DNA of 64,000 nucleotides, from the NCBI GenBank assembly GCA_016721905.1, contig JADKHH010000003.1, forward strand, positions 186,001 to 250,000, written 5' to 3'. This stretch comes from Candidatus Opimibacter skivensis (GTDB lineage: Bacteria; Bacteroidota; Bacteroidia; Chitinophagales; Saprospiraceae). Positions within the stretch are counted from its first letter, which is position 1. Every line of letters begins with the position of its first letter. The translations under genes and the position numbers were made by a program. A model generated the notes under the pieces. It was not told the origin of the DNA and ran no database searches. It was given only the letters and a program-made list of their open reading frames with translations. Shown piece after piece: positions 57,360 to 64,000 of the stretch.

Positions 57360-58643
57360 TCACACATCGCCTATTCGGGAACCGGCCGGAATGACCACTG
57401 ACTTTTTAAGGACGATGATACCATCAACTACCGAGTAGGTTTCAGTCTCCATATCCTGAAGATGCGTTCCTCCTCTGACGACTACATTATTGCCGATTCT
57501 GCAATTGATGTCCAGGATGGCATTTTCGATATGGCAATTCTCGCCGATACCCATCGGGATGATTTTTTGCGATAGCACATCATCGTAGTTTTCGTACATA
57601 TCCATCCCCATCATCACTACGCGTCTTACCACAGAACCTTTGCCGATTCTGGACCGGATACCGATGACCGATTGGGTGATTTCCTGCGCATTGATGATAC
57701 AACCATCACCGATCAATACATGCGTACAACTGGTGCCCAGAAGTTTCGAAGGAGATAACATCCGTGATCTGGTAAACACAGGATTGTGCGCATCATATAG
57801 ATTAAACCTTGGCAAAGGCATCGCCAGTTCAAGATTCGCTTCAAAGAAAGAGCGGATCGTACCGATGTCTTCCCAGTAGCCTTCGTAAGCGTAGCTATGC
57901 ACTTTGTAAAACTTGTTGATCGCAAAAGGAATGATGCCTTTTCCAAAATCAACTTCACTCGGATTAAGTGCAAAGAGTTGTTTGAGCGTCTCTTTCTTAA
58001 ACAGGTAGATGCCCATCGAAGCAAGAAAGTGTTTCTTCTCTGTTGCATATCGCTCCGGCACATCTGATGTCCAGTCATTCAGTACATCTGCCGAAGGCTT
58101 TTCTGTAAATTTTTCTATTTCATTCTCCTGATTGACCTTCATGATCCCGAAGCCTGTAGCATCTTCCGCTACAACAGGAATGGTCGCGATGGTTAGTTCT
58201 GATTCTTTTTCCAGATGTTGTTGCATAAATGCAGCAAGGTCCATCTGATAGAGCTGGTCACCGGAGAGAATGAGTACGTAATTGTAATCATACTCATCCA
58301 ATCGTGTCATAACCTGACGGACTGCATCGGCTGTGCCTTGAAACCAGTCTTTGTTGGTCGGTGTCTGCTCAGCGGCGAGAATATCTACAAAGCCCTGGCC
58401 GAAGGCATCAAAGTGATAGCAGTTTTTGATGTGCCGGTTGAGGGATGCTGAATTGAATTGGGTCAGCACAAATATCCTGTTGTATCCCGAATTGAGGCAA
58501 TTCGAAATTGGTATATCGATGAGCCTGTATTTACCTGCCAGCGGTACAGCAGGCTTTGACCTTCGGGCCGTGAGCGGATAAAGACGTGAGCCGGCGCCAC
58601 CGCCAAGGATTACACAGAGAACTTCCCGGTTTAGATTACGCAT
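57360..58643 (-). CDS. glgC: Glucose-1-phosphate adenylyltransferase
   Basis: 427 residues; makes ADP-glucose for glycogen synthesis. Nucleotide-binding loop LGGGAGSRLYPLTARRSKPAVPLAGKYRLIDIPISNCLNSG, then ILSGDQLYQMDL (metal Asp), GIMKVNQENEIEKFTEKP (glucose-1-P site), and a C-terminal left-handed beta-helix (NAQEITQSVIGIRSRIGKGSVVRRVVMMG, CHIENAILDINCRIGNNVVVRGG) for allosteric control. Family-complete. Only 4 nt separate it from glgA upstream, so the two share one transcript; usp follows 36 nt downstream. Branching enzyme and phosphorylase genes are not in the window. Confidence 0.96.
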   Translation of the reverse strand: MRNLNREVLCVILGGGAGSRLYPLTARRSKPAVPLAGKYRLIDIPISNCLNSGYNRIFVLTQFNSASLNRHIKNCYHFDAFGQGFVDILAAEQTPTNKDWFQGTADAVRQVMTRLDEYDYNYVLILSGDQLYQMDLAAFMQQHLEKESELTIATIPVVAEDATGFGIMKVNQENEIEKFTEKPSADVLNDWTSDVPERYATEKKHFLASMGIYLFKKETLKQLFALNPSEVDFGKGIIPFAINKFYKVHSYAYEGYWEDIGTIRSFFEANLELAMPLPRFNLYDAHNPVFTRSRMLSPSKLLGTSCTHVLIGDGCIINAQEITQSVIGIRSRIGKGSVVRRVVMMGMDMYENYDDVLSQKIIPMGIGENCHIENAILDINCRIGNNVVVRGGTHLQDMETETYSVVDGIIVLKKSVVIPAGSRIGDV

Positions 58644-58647
58644 ATAG

Positions 58648-60138
58648 TTATGCTGGTATTATTTCGTGAAATATATCAAGATATCTCGATGCGGAGTGCT
58701 CCCATGAAAGATCTTTATGCATTATTTTTTCTCTGACCTTTGAGTGCAACTCAGGCATGGAGTATAAGCGGCTTCCACTTTCAATTCCCCACATCCCCTG
58801 GTAGTCTTCCAGCTCCCTGAACAGGAAGCCATCACCTTCAATGCCGTCGAAGGGTTCGATCGTATCCAATAGTCCGCCTGTAGCACGCGCGATCGGCACG
58901 GTGCCATACCGCATAGCATACATCTGGTTGAGACCACAAGGTTCAGTGCGGGAAGGCATCCAAAGAAAATCTGCTGCAGCATAAAGTCTGTGGGCAACAC
59001 CTTCATTGTACATGATGAGTGATCGCACATGAGGTCCGAAGTTGCGTTCGAGCATCCGGCATTGATCTTCGATCTGGCCGTCACCGGTGCCTAGGATGAT
59101 GAAGCAGGCATCCCTTCGGTAGATCATGTATTTGTAAATGAGTCCGGCCAGGAAATCGATGCCCTTGTCATTGACCATCCGACCTATAAAAATGTGAAGT
59201 GGCAGGTCGGTCGGCATATTGAGCTCAGTGAGCAAGCTGACCTTGTTATCCTTTTTCCACTTGTCAATATTCTTCTTGAGTTTGATCTTGAGATAAGGAT
59301 CACTCGCTGGATTCCAGTAATCATAATCGATACCATTGACCACACCTCTGCATTTATGCCATTCGGTCCGGAGCAGGGACTGCAATCCAAAACCATACGT
59401 TTCCATGAGTTCGCGCAGGTAGTTTTGCGATACAGTGGTCACGCGCCATGCGCATTTTATCCCGCAGGCCAGTGAGTTGATGACGTGGCCCCAATCCAGC
59501 AATCCGGAGCGGTCCCTTGAAAAATCAGGGAGTAGGTGCTGTCGATCCCATCCAAACATGCCCTGGTAGGCGGCGTTGTGAATGGTGAGTACGGTCGGTG
59601 TCATACCCAGCCTCCAGAATTCAGGGCACTGGGTCATCATAAAGGGCATCAGAGCGGTATGATGGTCATGGCAATGCATGACATCCGGTAAGACTTCCCA
59701 TTGATGGACCCACTGGAGGACAGCGCGCTGGAAGGCTATATTACGTTCCACTTCGTCCCGGTAGAAGGGGTGGTCATTGTCACCATAGACACCGGGGCGG
59801 TCAAATTTGCCGGGAATATCTGCTACATAGAGGTCATATCCGAGTTCTTCATTGAGGATATGGCAGATCCGGTATTCGATATGTGTTCCTCCCATGTAGA
59901 AGGCTCCTCTGTGTGCTTCCCTGTATTCCTGCTGGGTGAGCCATGCATTGTGGTAGCCGGGGATGATCACGGCGACGCGGGCATGACCAGATTTATTGAG
60001 ATAGCGGGGCAGGGATCCTACGACATCTGCCAGTCCACCCACCTTGGCGGCTGGGTAGCATTCCGCACTGACCATGAGGATATGGGGAGTTGGAGCTGTT
60101 TTCTCTTCAATTGGTTGGGTTGAGTCCTTCGTTTTCAT
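58648..60138 (-). CDS. glgA: Glycogen synthase (ADP-glucose type)
   Basis: 496-residue GT5 glycosyltransferase that elongates alpha-1,4-glucan from ADP-glucose. ILMVSAECYPAAKVGGLADVVGSLPRYL contains the diagnostic KVGGLADV (Lys32 contacts the nucleotide sugar); HDHHTALMPF, TIHNAAYQGMF, ITTVSQNYLREL-like TTVSQNYL, VVNGIDYDYWNP and the acceptor/C-terminal block PSRTEPCGLNQMYAMRYGTVPIARATGGLLDTIEPF are present. The N-terminus is preceded by about 20 polar residues. First gene of glgA-glgC-usp. Upstream is the 0.78-kb repeat region; only a weak promoter box (TATATTGT type) was seen. Confidence 0.96.
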   Translation of the reverse strand: MKTKDSTQPIEEKTAPTPHILMVSAECYPAAKVGGLADVVGSLPRYLNKSGHARVAVIIPGYHNAWLTQQEYREAHRGAFYMGGTHIEYRICHILNEELGYDLYVADIPGKFDRPGVYGDNDHPFYRDEVERNIAFQRAVLQWVHQWEVLPDVMHCHDHHTALMPFMMTQCPEFWRLGMTPTVLTIHNAAYQGMFGWDRQHLLPDFSRDRSGLLDWGHVINSLACGIKCAWRVTTVSQNYLRELMETYGFGLQSLLRTEWHKCRGVVNGIDYDYWNPASDPYLKIKLKKNIDKWKKDNKVSLLTELNMPTDLPLHIFIGRMVNDKGIDFLAGLIYKYMIYRRDACFIILGTGDGQIEDQCRMLERNFGPHVRSLIMYNEGVAHRLYAAADFLWMPSRTEPCGLNQMYAMRYGTVPIARATGGLLDTIEPFDGIEGDGFLFRELEDYQGMWGIESGSRLYSMPELHSKVREKIMHKDLSWEHSASRYLDIFHEIIPA

Positions 60139-60508
60139 CGTTTATGATCTACAGGCACAATATACGTTGCGGGAGAGAAAGATGGAAATCGTCAGTGCCG
60201 TTATGGGCTATTGCTCCTGCGACCACCTTCATACCCATCGAAATTCAAATGGAGAATCTACATTGGAAATCTCCAATTGCCCTTGCTGTTGCAGGAGTTT
60301 GCTCTTGCGACCACCTGTATACCCATCGAAATTCCTATGAAGAATCCACGTTGGAATTTTCAAATTGCCCCGGCTTTCAAGCCGGGGTAGAAGGCAGCAA
60401 TATTATTTTGCTTTAGCCGCCAGCAAAATCCCTGATGTGGCTAAAGCGAAATTCCTTTAATTGCTACTCCCCCGGCTAAAGCCGAGGGCAATTAAGTACT
60501 ATATCACG

Positions 60509-60551
60509 ATGTCTACGATTCGTATTTCGGCGAAATACATATCGTAGATAT
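60509..60551. other. Long imperfect hairpin
   Basis: 18 base pairs interrupted by one 2x2 internal loop: TACGAT and GTATTTC on the left arm, GAAATAC and ATCGTA on the right, GGC loop, outer ATGTC / GATAT pairs. No U-tract on either side, so not a standard terminator. Confidence 0.6.
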
Positions 60552-60897
60552 ACGATCTAACTTTCCAACCCCTTGAAGCTTAAGACCCTTTTAACCACTT
60601 AGTATTCAGGTTTACAATCCTCCAAATTTTTCTCGCGCAGAGACGCAGAGGCGCAGTTTATCTCCCCCTTGTGCCTCTTCAGCCTGTCTTTACCTTAGCC
60701 TTAGCCTCAGCCTTAGCCTTTTTAGTGGGGTTAAAACCCCACTTTACAATATCGGTCGTGCCTATGGCACTTGGATCGATGATGTGCAATCATCGATCTT
60801 TTAAATACCTATGATGATTTATGCATTGAGCCTCTTTAGCCCCTTGTGCCTCTTCAGCCTACCTTAGCCCTCCGCCTTCATCCTCCGCCTTTTTCCC

Positions 60898-60905
60898 TAC
60901 CTTTG
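60898..60905 (+). promoter_or_regulatory. -7 box TACCTTTG for mnmA operon
   Basis: Exact TAnnTTTG match, 11 nt before the mnmA ATG at 60917; predicts a 5' leader of only a few nucleotides. Confidence 0.6.
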
Positions 60906-60916
60906 CCCCCGAAATC

Positions 60917-62020
60917 ATGACCAGTAAAGGCAGAATATTAGTAGCAATGAGCGGTGGAATAGACTCCACCGTCACCGCCATGATCCTCCAGGAACAAGGG
61001 TATGAAATCGTGGGTATCACGATGAAAACCTGGGATTATGCCACAAGCGGAGGAGATCGGAAGGAAACCGGCTGCTGCAGTCTGGACAGCATCAACGATG
61101 CGCGCCAGGTCGCTGTTGAAAAAGGATTCCACCATTTTATCGTCGATATCCGAGAAGAATTTGGGGATTACGTCATCGACAATTTCGTTGACGAATACCT
61201 CGCCGGCCGCACACCAAATCCATGTGTTCTCTGCAATACGCACATCAAATGGGAAGCCCTCATCAAGCGCGCTGATGCCTTGGGTTGTGATTACATAGCC
61301 ACCGGACATTACGCACGGATAGGGGAGCAGGACGGCCGTTATTTTATCCAACGCGCTGTGGACCTCAATAAAGATCAATCTTATGTCCTCTGGGGACTGA
61401 GTCAGGAATGCCTCAAGCGAAGCATGTTCCCACTGGGCGGAATGACTAAACCTGAAGTGAGGCAACTAGCGGCTGATTACGGCTATATCGAATTATCCCA
61501 AAAGCCGGAGAGCTTTGAGATATGTTTTGTGCCTGACAATGATTACAGGGGATTCCTCAAGAGACGTTTACCGGACCTCGCTGACAAAGTCGATGGCGGC
61601 ACTTATGTCAATACAGAAGGCAAAGTCATCGGCACGCATCACGGATACCCATTCTACACTGTAGGTCAACGTAAGGGTCTTGGAAAGGCATTCCTTGAGC
61701 CGATGTATGTTTCAGAGATCATTCCGGAGACCAATACGATTGTGCTCGGAAGAGAAGATGATCTCATCCGCAATCGTATGATGGTCGGAGGTGTCAATCT
61801 GATGAAGTACGACAAACTCCCTGCAGGAATAGAATCGCTGACAAAGATCAGATATAAGGACACCGGTGTCATGAGTGAATTAAAACAATTGCCTGATGGC
61901 CGGATCGAAGTTTCTTTTCTGGCGAATGTCAAAGGGGTCGCGCCAGGTCAATCAGCCGTATTCTATGAAGGTGAAGATGTGATCGGCGGCGGTATCATTC
62001 AAGGCAGTTCAAAAAATTAA
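60917..62020 (+). CDS. mnmA: tRNA-specific 2-thiouridylase MnmA
   Basis: 367 residues; adds sulfur at position 2 of wobble uridine 34 in tRNAs for Lys, Glu and Gln. PP-loop AMSGGIDSTVTAM (Ser12-Asp16 region) binds ATP; the catalytic cysteines are Cys106 in NPCVLCNTHIKW and Cys203 in FEICFVPD, and DYIATGHYARIG, LNKDQSYVLWGLSQECLKRSMFPLGGMTKPEVRQLA and VGQRKGLG are further family blocks. The C-terminal beta barrel ends FYEGEDVIGGGII. Usual bacterial length. First gene of a tight operon with a lipoprotein gene 4 nt downstream and rimM after it, two of the three serving translation. Confidence 0.97.
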   Translation: MTSKGRILVAMSGGIDSTVTAMILQEQGYEIVGITMKTWDYATSGGDRKETGCCSLDSINDARQVAVEKGFHHFIVDIREEFGDYVIDNFVDEYLAGRTPNPCVLCNTHIKWEALIKRADALGCDYIATGHYARIGEQDGRYFIQRAVDLNKDQSYVLWGLSQECLKRSMFPLGGMTKPEVRQLAADYGYIELSQKPESFEICFVPDNDYRGFLKRRLPDLADKVDGGTYVNTEGKVIGTHHGYPFYTVGQRKGLGKAFLEPMYVSEIIPETNTIVLGREDDLIRNRMMVGGVNLMKYDKLPAGIESLTKIRYKDTGVMSELKQLPDGRIEVSFLANVKGVAPGQSAVFYEGEDVIGGGIIQGSSKN

Positions 62021-62024
62021 TATC

Positions 62025-62792
62025 ATGATGGGCAGATATTTCTTCCTGATGTGTCTGATGATCGCCATACTCTCATGTGACAATGATGCAGTCAACATGA
62101 AAGGTGTTGATGCCAGTAAAGAATATTTTCCGTTGTATGTTGGCCGCTATATCGAGTATCAGGTTGATTCAATTGTATTCGATGATGCACCTGGTGGAAA
62201 TACAAAAGACACTGCCACTTTCCAATTAAGAGAAGAAGTAAAATCAATTCAGGTTTCAGGATCAGGTGATACCATCTATACTATCCATCGCCTTAGACGT
62301 AATGATCAATCTCAACTATGGTTGTTGAAAGATGTATGGACATCCTACTTCGATGAGCATAATGCATTGCGCAATGAGGAAAACCTGATCTTCAGGAAAA
62401 TGACACATCCTGTCTATGAAGGATTACGATGGATAGCCACCGCATACATCAATCCGCAAACAACTGTTCGGATAGGCACTGAAAATCTCGAGCCATACGA
62501 ATACTGGGAATCACGAGTACTCACCGTAGACGATACCGCAAAGGTTGGTGCTTTCACTTTTGCTGACGGTGAAATCATGAAAATCATCCAGACAGATAGT
62601 GATGATGATCTGATGAAGCGCTATGTGCATGAAACGTATGCGAGAGGCATTGGACTAGTAGCGAGAAGAGACTCAATACTCGATAGCAGGTGTATAGATC
62701 TCGGTGATTTCGGACCATGTATTGACAAAGCATGGGTAGATCATGCCAGTAAAGGGTATATTCTTTCACAGGTGATGATTGGTCACAATTGA
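62025..62792 (+). CDS. Hypothetical lipoprotein
   Basis: 255 residues with a signal peptide and lipobox LMIAILSC (Cys18 from ATG 62025; ATG 62028 is an alternative start). After an acidic DNDAV linker comes a beta-rich domain: YFPLYVGRYIEYQVDSIVFDD, ATFQLREEV, DTIYTIHRLRRN, WTSYFDEHNALRNEENLIFRKM, then a C-terminal segment with paired Cys (SRCIDLGDFGPCIDKA). The YFPLxxGRYxEYxVDS opening is seen in many uncharacterised Bacteroidota lipoproteins. It lies 4 nt after mnmA and overlaps rimM by 4 nt. Function unknown; its place between two RNA/ribosome genes is not explained. Confidence 0.72.
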   Translation: MMGRYFFLMCLMIAILSCDNDAVNMKGVDASKEYFPLYVGRYIEYQVDSIVFDDAPGGNTKDTATFQLREEVKSIQVSGSGDTIYTIHRLRRNDQSQLWLLKDVWTSYFDEHNALRNEENLIFRKMTHPVYEGLRWIATAYINPQTTVRIGTENLEPYEYWESRVLTVDDTAKVGAFTFADGEIMKIIQTDSDDDLMKRYVHETYARGIGLVARRDSILDSRCIDLGDFGPCIDKAWVDHASKGYILSQVMIGHN

Positions 62793-63325
62793 GTACCTCC
62801 ACATTTCCACCTGTCAAGGAATTCTTCCTCCTCGGCAAAACGCTTAAGTCACATGGCACTGGTGGACATCTGCGTTTGCTGGTAGAGGACAGATTCAGAA
62901 GTTATATCAAACCAGGTGCTTTTGTGTTTCTTGATCTTGATGGATCACGGGTTCCCTTTATGGTGCAGGCGGTTGAGGATGGACAACACTTCGTCATGTT
63001 GCTCGCTGATATCAAGGGTAAGCAAGAATCAGATACACTAACAGGAAAAGAAATCTGGTTGCCTCTTGAACAAGTGAAACCACGCCATCAGAAGTCACCC
63101 CGCAATATCAATGAGAAGTGGGATGACTATCGCATCCATGATCAGAAATCAGGTTTGTTCTACGCAATCCTTCGCACCGAAGAATATCCGCAGCAATTAA
63201 TGGCAGTCGTTGACATCGAAGGTCGTGACATCCTCATCCCTCTTAGTGATCAATTAATCACTGAAATCGACAAGGATCAAAAGATCATCCACATGGAAAT
63301 ACCAGAAGGCCTGTTGGAGTTGTAG
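62789..63325 (+). CDS. rimM: Ribosome maturation factor RimM
   Basis: 178 residues; binds ribosomal protein S19 and helps assemble the 30S head. N-terminal barrel opening FFLLGKTLKSHGTGGHLRLLVED (the GKxxxxHGxxGxL pattern), LTGKEIWLPLEQVKP at the domain border, then the PRC-barrel YRIHDQKSGLFYAILRTEEYPQQLMAVVDIEGRDILIPLSDQLITEIDKDQKIIHMEIPEGLLEL, whose closing PEGLLEL is typical. There is no upstream ATG; the start is TTG in a TTGA overlap with the lipoprotein stop, the same arrangement as lpxB. rpsP and trmD, its usual neighbours elsewhere, are absent. Confidence 0.88.
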   Translation: MSTSTFPPVKEFFLLGKTLKSHGTGGHLRLLVEDRFRSYIKPGAFVFLDLDGSRVPFMVQAVEDGQHFVMLLADIKGKQESDTLTGKEIWLPLEQVKPRHQKSPRNINEKWDDYRIHDQKSGLFYAILRTEEYPQQLMAVVDIEGRDILIPLSDQLITEIDKDQKIIHMEIPEGLLEL

Positions 63326-63366
63326 AGTTTGGATTTCGACAATTTAATTACAATGAGCCATAACGC

Positions 63367-63389
63367 CACACCGACCGCAGGTCGGTGTG
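63367..63389. terminator. Palindrome after rimM, probable terminator
   Basis: Perfect 10-bp stem CACACCGACC / GGTCGGTGTG with a GCA loop, 42 nt after the rimM stop, followed by TAAAA. It may terminate the mnmA operon or be a member of the palindromic repeat families of this genome. The rest of 63390-63523 holds nothing recognised. Confidence 0.6.
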
Positions 63390-63523
63390 TAAAAAGAGAA
63401 AGTTGAGCTTAGATTGCATCTTAGCTCGCGTACGTTGAATCAAAGAAATCTGTGCCAGCGAAAAACCATTTGGTGCAGTTTTTAACTGCATGTATTTATC
63501 ATGGTATTGGGATGTTTTTAAGA

Positions 63524-64000
63524 TTAGAACTCAACCACAATCCCAATCCCCGGTATAATGGTTCCCGCTACGTTTTCAATCCCTCTTGGAATGTAATAGT
63601 CAGGATTGTTAGGGTCAGGAATGGGGACACCGTTTGCATCTCTTTCTACAGAGAAGTATGGCTGTTCGGTAGTCGTGTTATTAGTGATGTTCTGGACATC
63701 CAGATACACATCAAGACTCCATTTCTTAAAATTATATTTTTTATCTACCCGCACATCCAATTGATAAAAGGGTTCTACGCGTAACGTATTTAGCCGTGTG
63801 TTATCAGGTATACCGGCATTGGTCACATCATAGTTTGTTTTCAACGCTGAAGCCTGAATATCATAAGGCGTGTATGGACTTCCACTATTGAAGCGAAACT
63901 TAGCACCCACTTCCCAGTTCCGTTTAAATATCTTGCCCCCCGTTATGCTAAGCATATTTCGATAGTCCCAAGACGAGGCAACATAGCTACCTTCGAAGTT
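63524..64000 (-). CDS. TonB-dependent receptor, C-terminal part, cut by window edge
   Basis: 159 residues open through base 64000, so the gene continues beyond the window. The frame reads FEGSYVASSWDYRN, MLSITGGKIFKRNWEVGAKFRFNSGSPYTPYD, PFYQLDVRVDKKYNFKKWSLDVYLDVQNITNNTTTEQPYFS and ends GTIIPGIGIVVEF with terminal Phe, the standard last barrel strands of a TonB-dependent receptor. The SGSPYTPYD and RVDKKYNFKKWSLDVYLDVQNITN blocks match the two receptors at 1-9.7 kb in position, suggesting the same subfamily. Substrate unknown. No internal ATG within the window is the true start. Confidence 0.9.
   Translation of the reverse strand, partial: NFEGSYVASSWDYRNMLSITGGKIFKRNWEVGAKFRFNSGSPYTPYDIQASALKTNYDVTNAGIPDNTRLNTLRVEPFYQLDVRVDKKYNFKKWSLDVYLDVQNITNNTTTEQPYFSVERDANGVPIPDPNNPDYYIPRGIENVAGTIIPGIGIVVEF

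Larger units (their letters stand above)
60139..60916. repeat. Repeat- and palindrome-rich intergenic region
   Basis: 778 nt between divergent glgA and mnmA without a credible gene. 60197-60387 holds two direct, degenerate copies (about 86 bp apart) of the core of the 6318-6424 element (GCTCCTGCGACCACC, ATACCCATCGAAATTC, GGAGAATCTACATTGG). Hairpins: 60368-60387 (CCCCGGCTT / AAGCCGGGG), 60410-60447 (GCTTTAGCC / GGCTAAAGC), 60457-60495 (TTAATTGC / GCAATTAA with an inner CGGCT / AGCCG), 60509-60551 (18 pairs), 60724-60743 (AGTGGGGTT / AACCCCACT), 60758-60770 (GTGCC / GGCAC), 60774-60798 (GATCGATGAT / ATCATCGATC, then TTTT). CGCAGAGA octamers occur at about 60636-60656 and CCTTAG hexamers at about 60691-60722. 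Confidence 0.75.

Noticed and set aside
60690..60725. Telomere-like CCTTAG hexamers as a functional array
   Set aside because: A short, irregular run (CCTTAG, CCTCAG) with no further structure; listed only as part of the repeat region.

Overview
The window is chromosomal DNA from a member of the Bacteroidota, most probably a Saprospiraceae-like lineage (class Saprospiria). The assignment is an inference from several signals seen together: four TonB-dependent receptor genes (one followed by a DUF4249 lipoprotein), the gliding-motility gene gldC, a secreted PKD-repeat metalloprotease with a C-terminal type IX sorting domain, DUF3810 and DUF6794 proteins, a futalosine-pathway menaquinone gene, and at least 14 copies of the Bacteroidota -7 promoter box TAnnTTTG. 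No rRNA, tRNA, CRISPR array, transposase, integrase or prophage gene was found. Genes are densely packed, many with 4-bp ATGA or TTGA overlaps.

Layout. 1-12.1 kb: a receptor truncated by the window edge with its DUF4249 partner, a TIP30-like oxidoreductase, gldC with an aromatic amino acid decarboxylase and a serine racemase/threonine dehydratase-like enzyme, a methyltransferase divergent from a second receptor, then an LptF/G permease overlapping a PAP2 phosphatase. 12.2-20.7 kb: OmpH/Skp-like lipoprotein, dnaG, a probable small RNA or leader before dapB, YceI, SppA, a PPK2-DUF58 pair and trxA. 20.8-26.3 kb: DUF3810 metalloprotease-like protein, mqnB with an outer-membrane protein, a membrane-anchored NUC1 nuclease, a methyltransferase and aroC. 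26.4-36.9 kb: mutS2, small hypotheticals, a YkuK RNase H-like gene, smc, a queuosine-precursor transporter, a beta-lactamase-fold hydrolase and a SUI1 factor. 37-44.4 kb: the PKD protease, an outer-membrane protein, and a receptor behind a TPP riboswitch. 44.5-51.3 kb: lpdA-surE-hypothetical-lpxB-hypothetical, facing topA. 51.7-60.1 kb, all on the minus strand: a two-gene coiled-coil envelope pair, yidC-gpsA, and glgA-glgC-usp, the last with a frameshift. 60.1-64 kb: a repeat-rich 0.78-kb gap, mnmA-lipoprotein-rimM, and the end of a fourth receptor.

Most genes are housekeeping: DNA replication and topology (dnaG, topA, smc, mutS2), envelope building (lpxB, LptF/G, yidC, OmpH, gpsA), translation and tRNA modification (mnmA, rimM, SUI1, QueT-type transporter), and amino acid, quinone and glycogen metabolism (dapB, aroC, mqnB, glgA, glgC).

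The most unusual content lies between genes. Short tandem arrays with a strict 7-nt period (eight arrays) or 8-nt period (four arrays) sit in intergenic DNA. Most start within about a dozen nucleotides of a stop codon, and several contain it. The window also holds a 107-bp palindromic miniature element with perfect 24-bp terminal inverted repeats and two degenerate relatives, a cluster of at least seven hairpins upstream of mnmA, a promoter-plus-terminator unit with no gene of its own before dapB, and promoters placed 4-7 nt before start codons, which predicts leaderless or nearly leaderless mRNAs.
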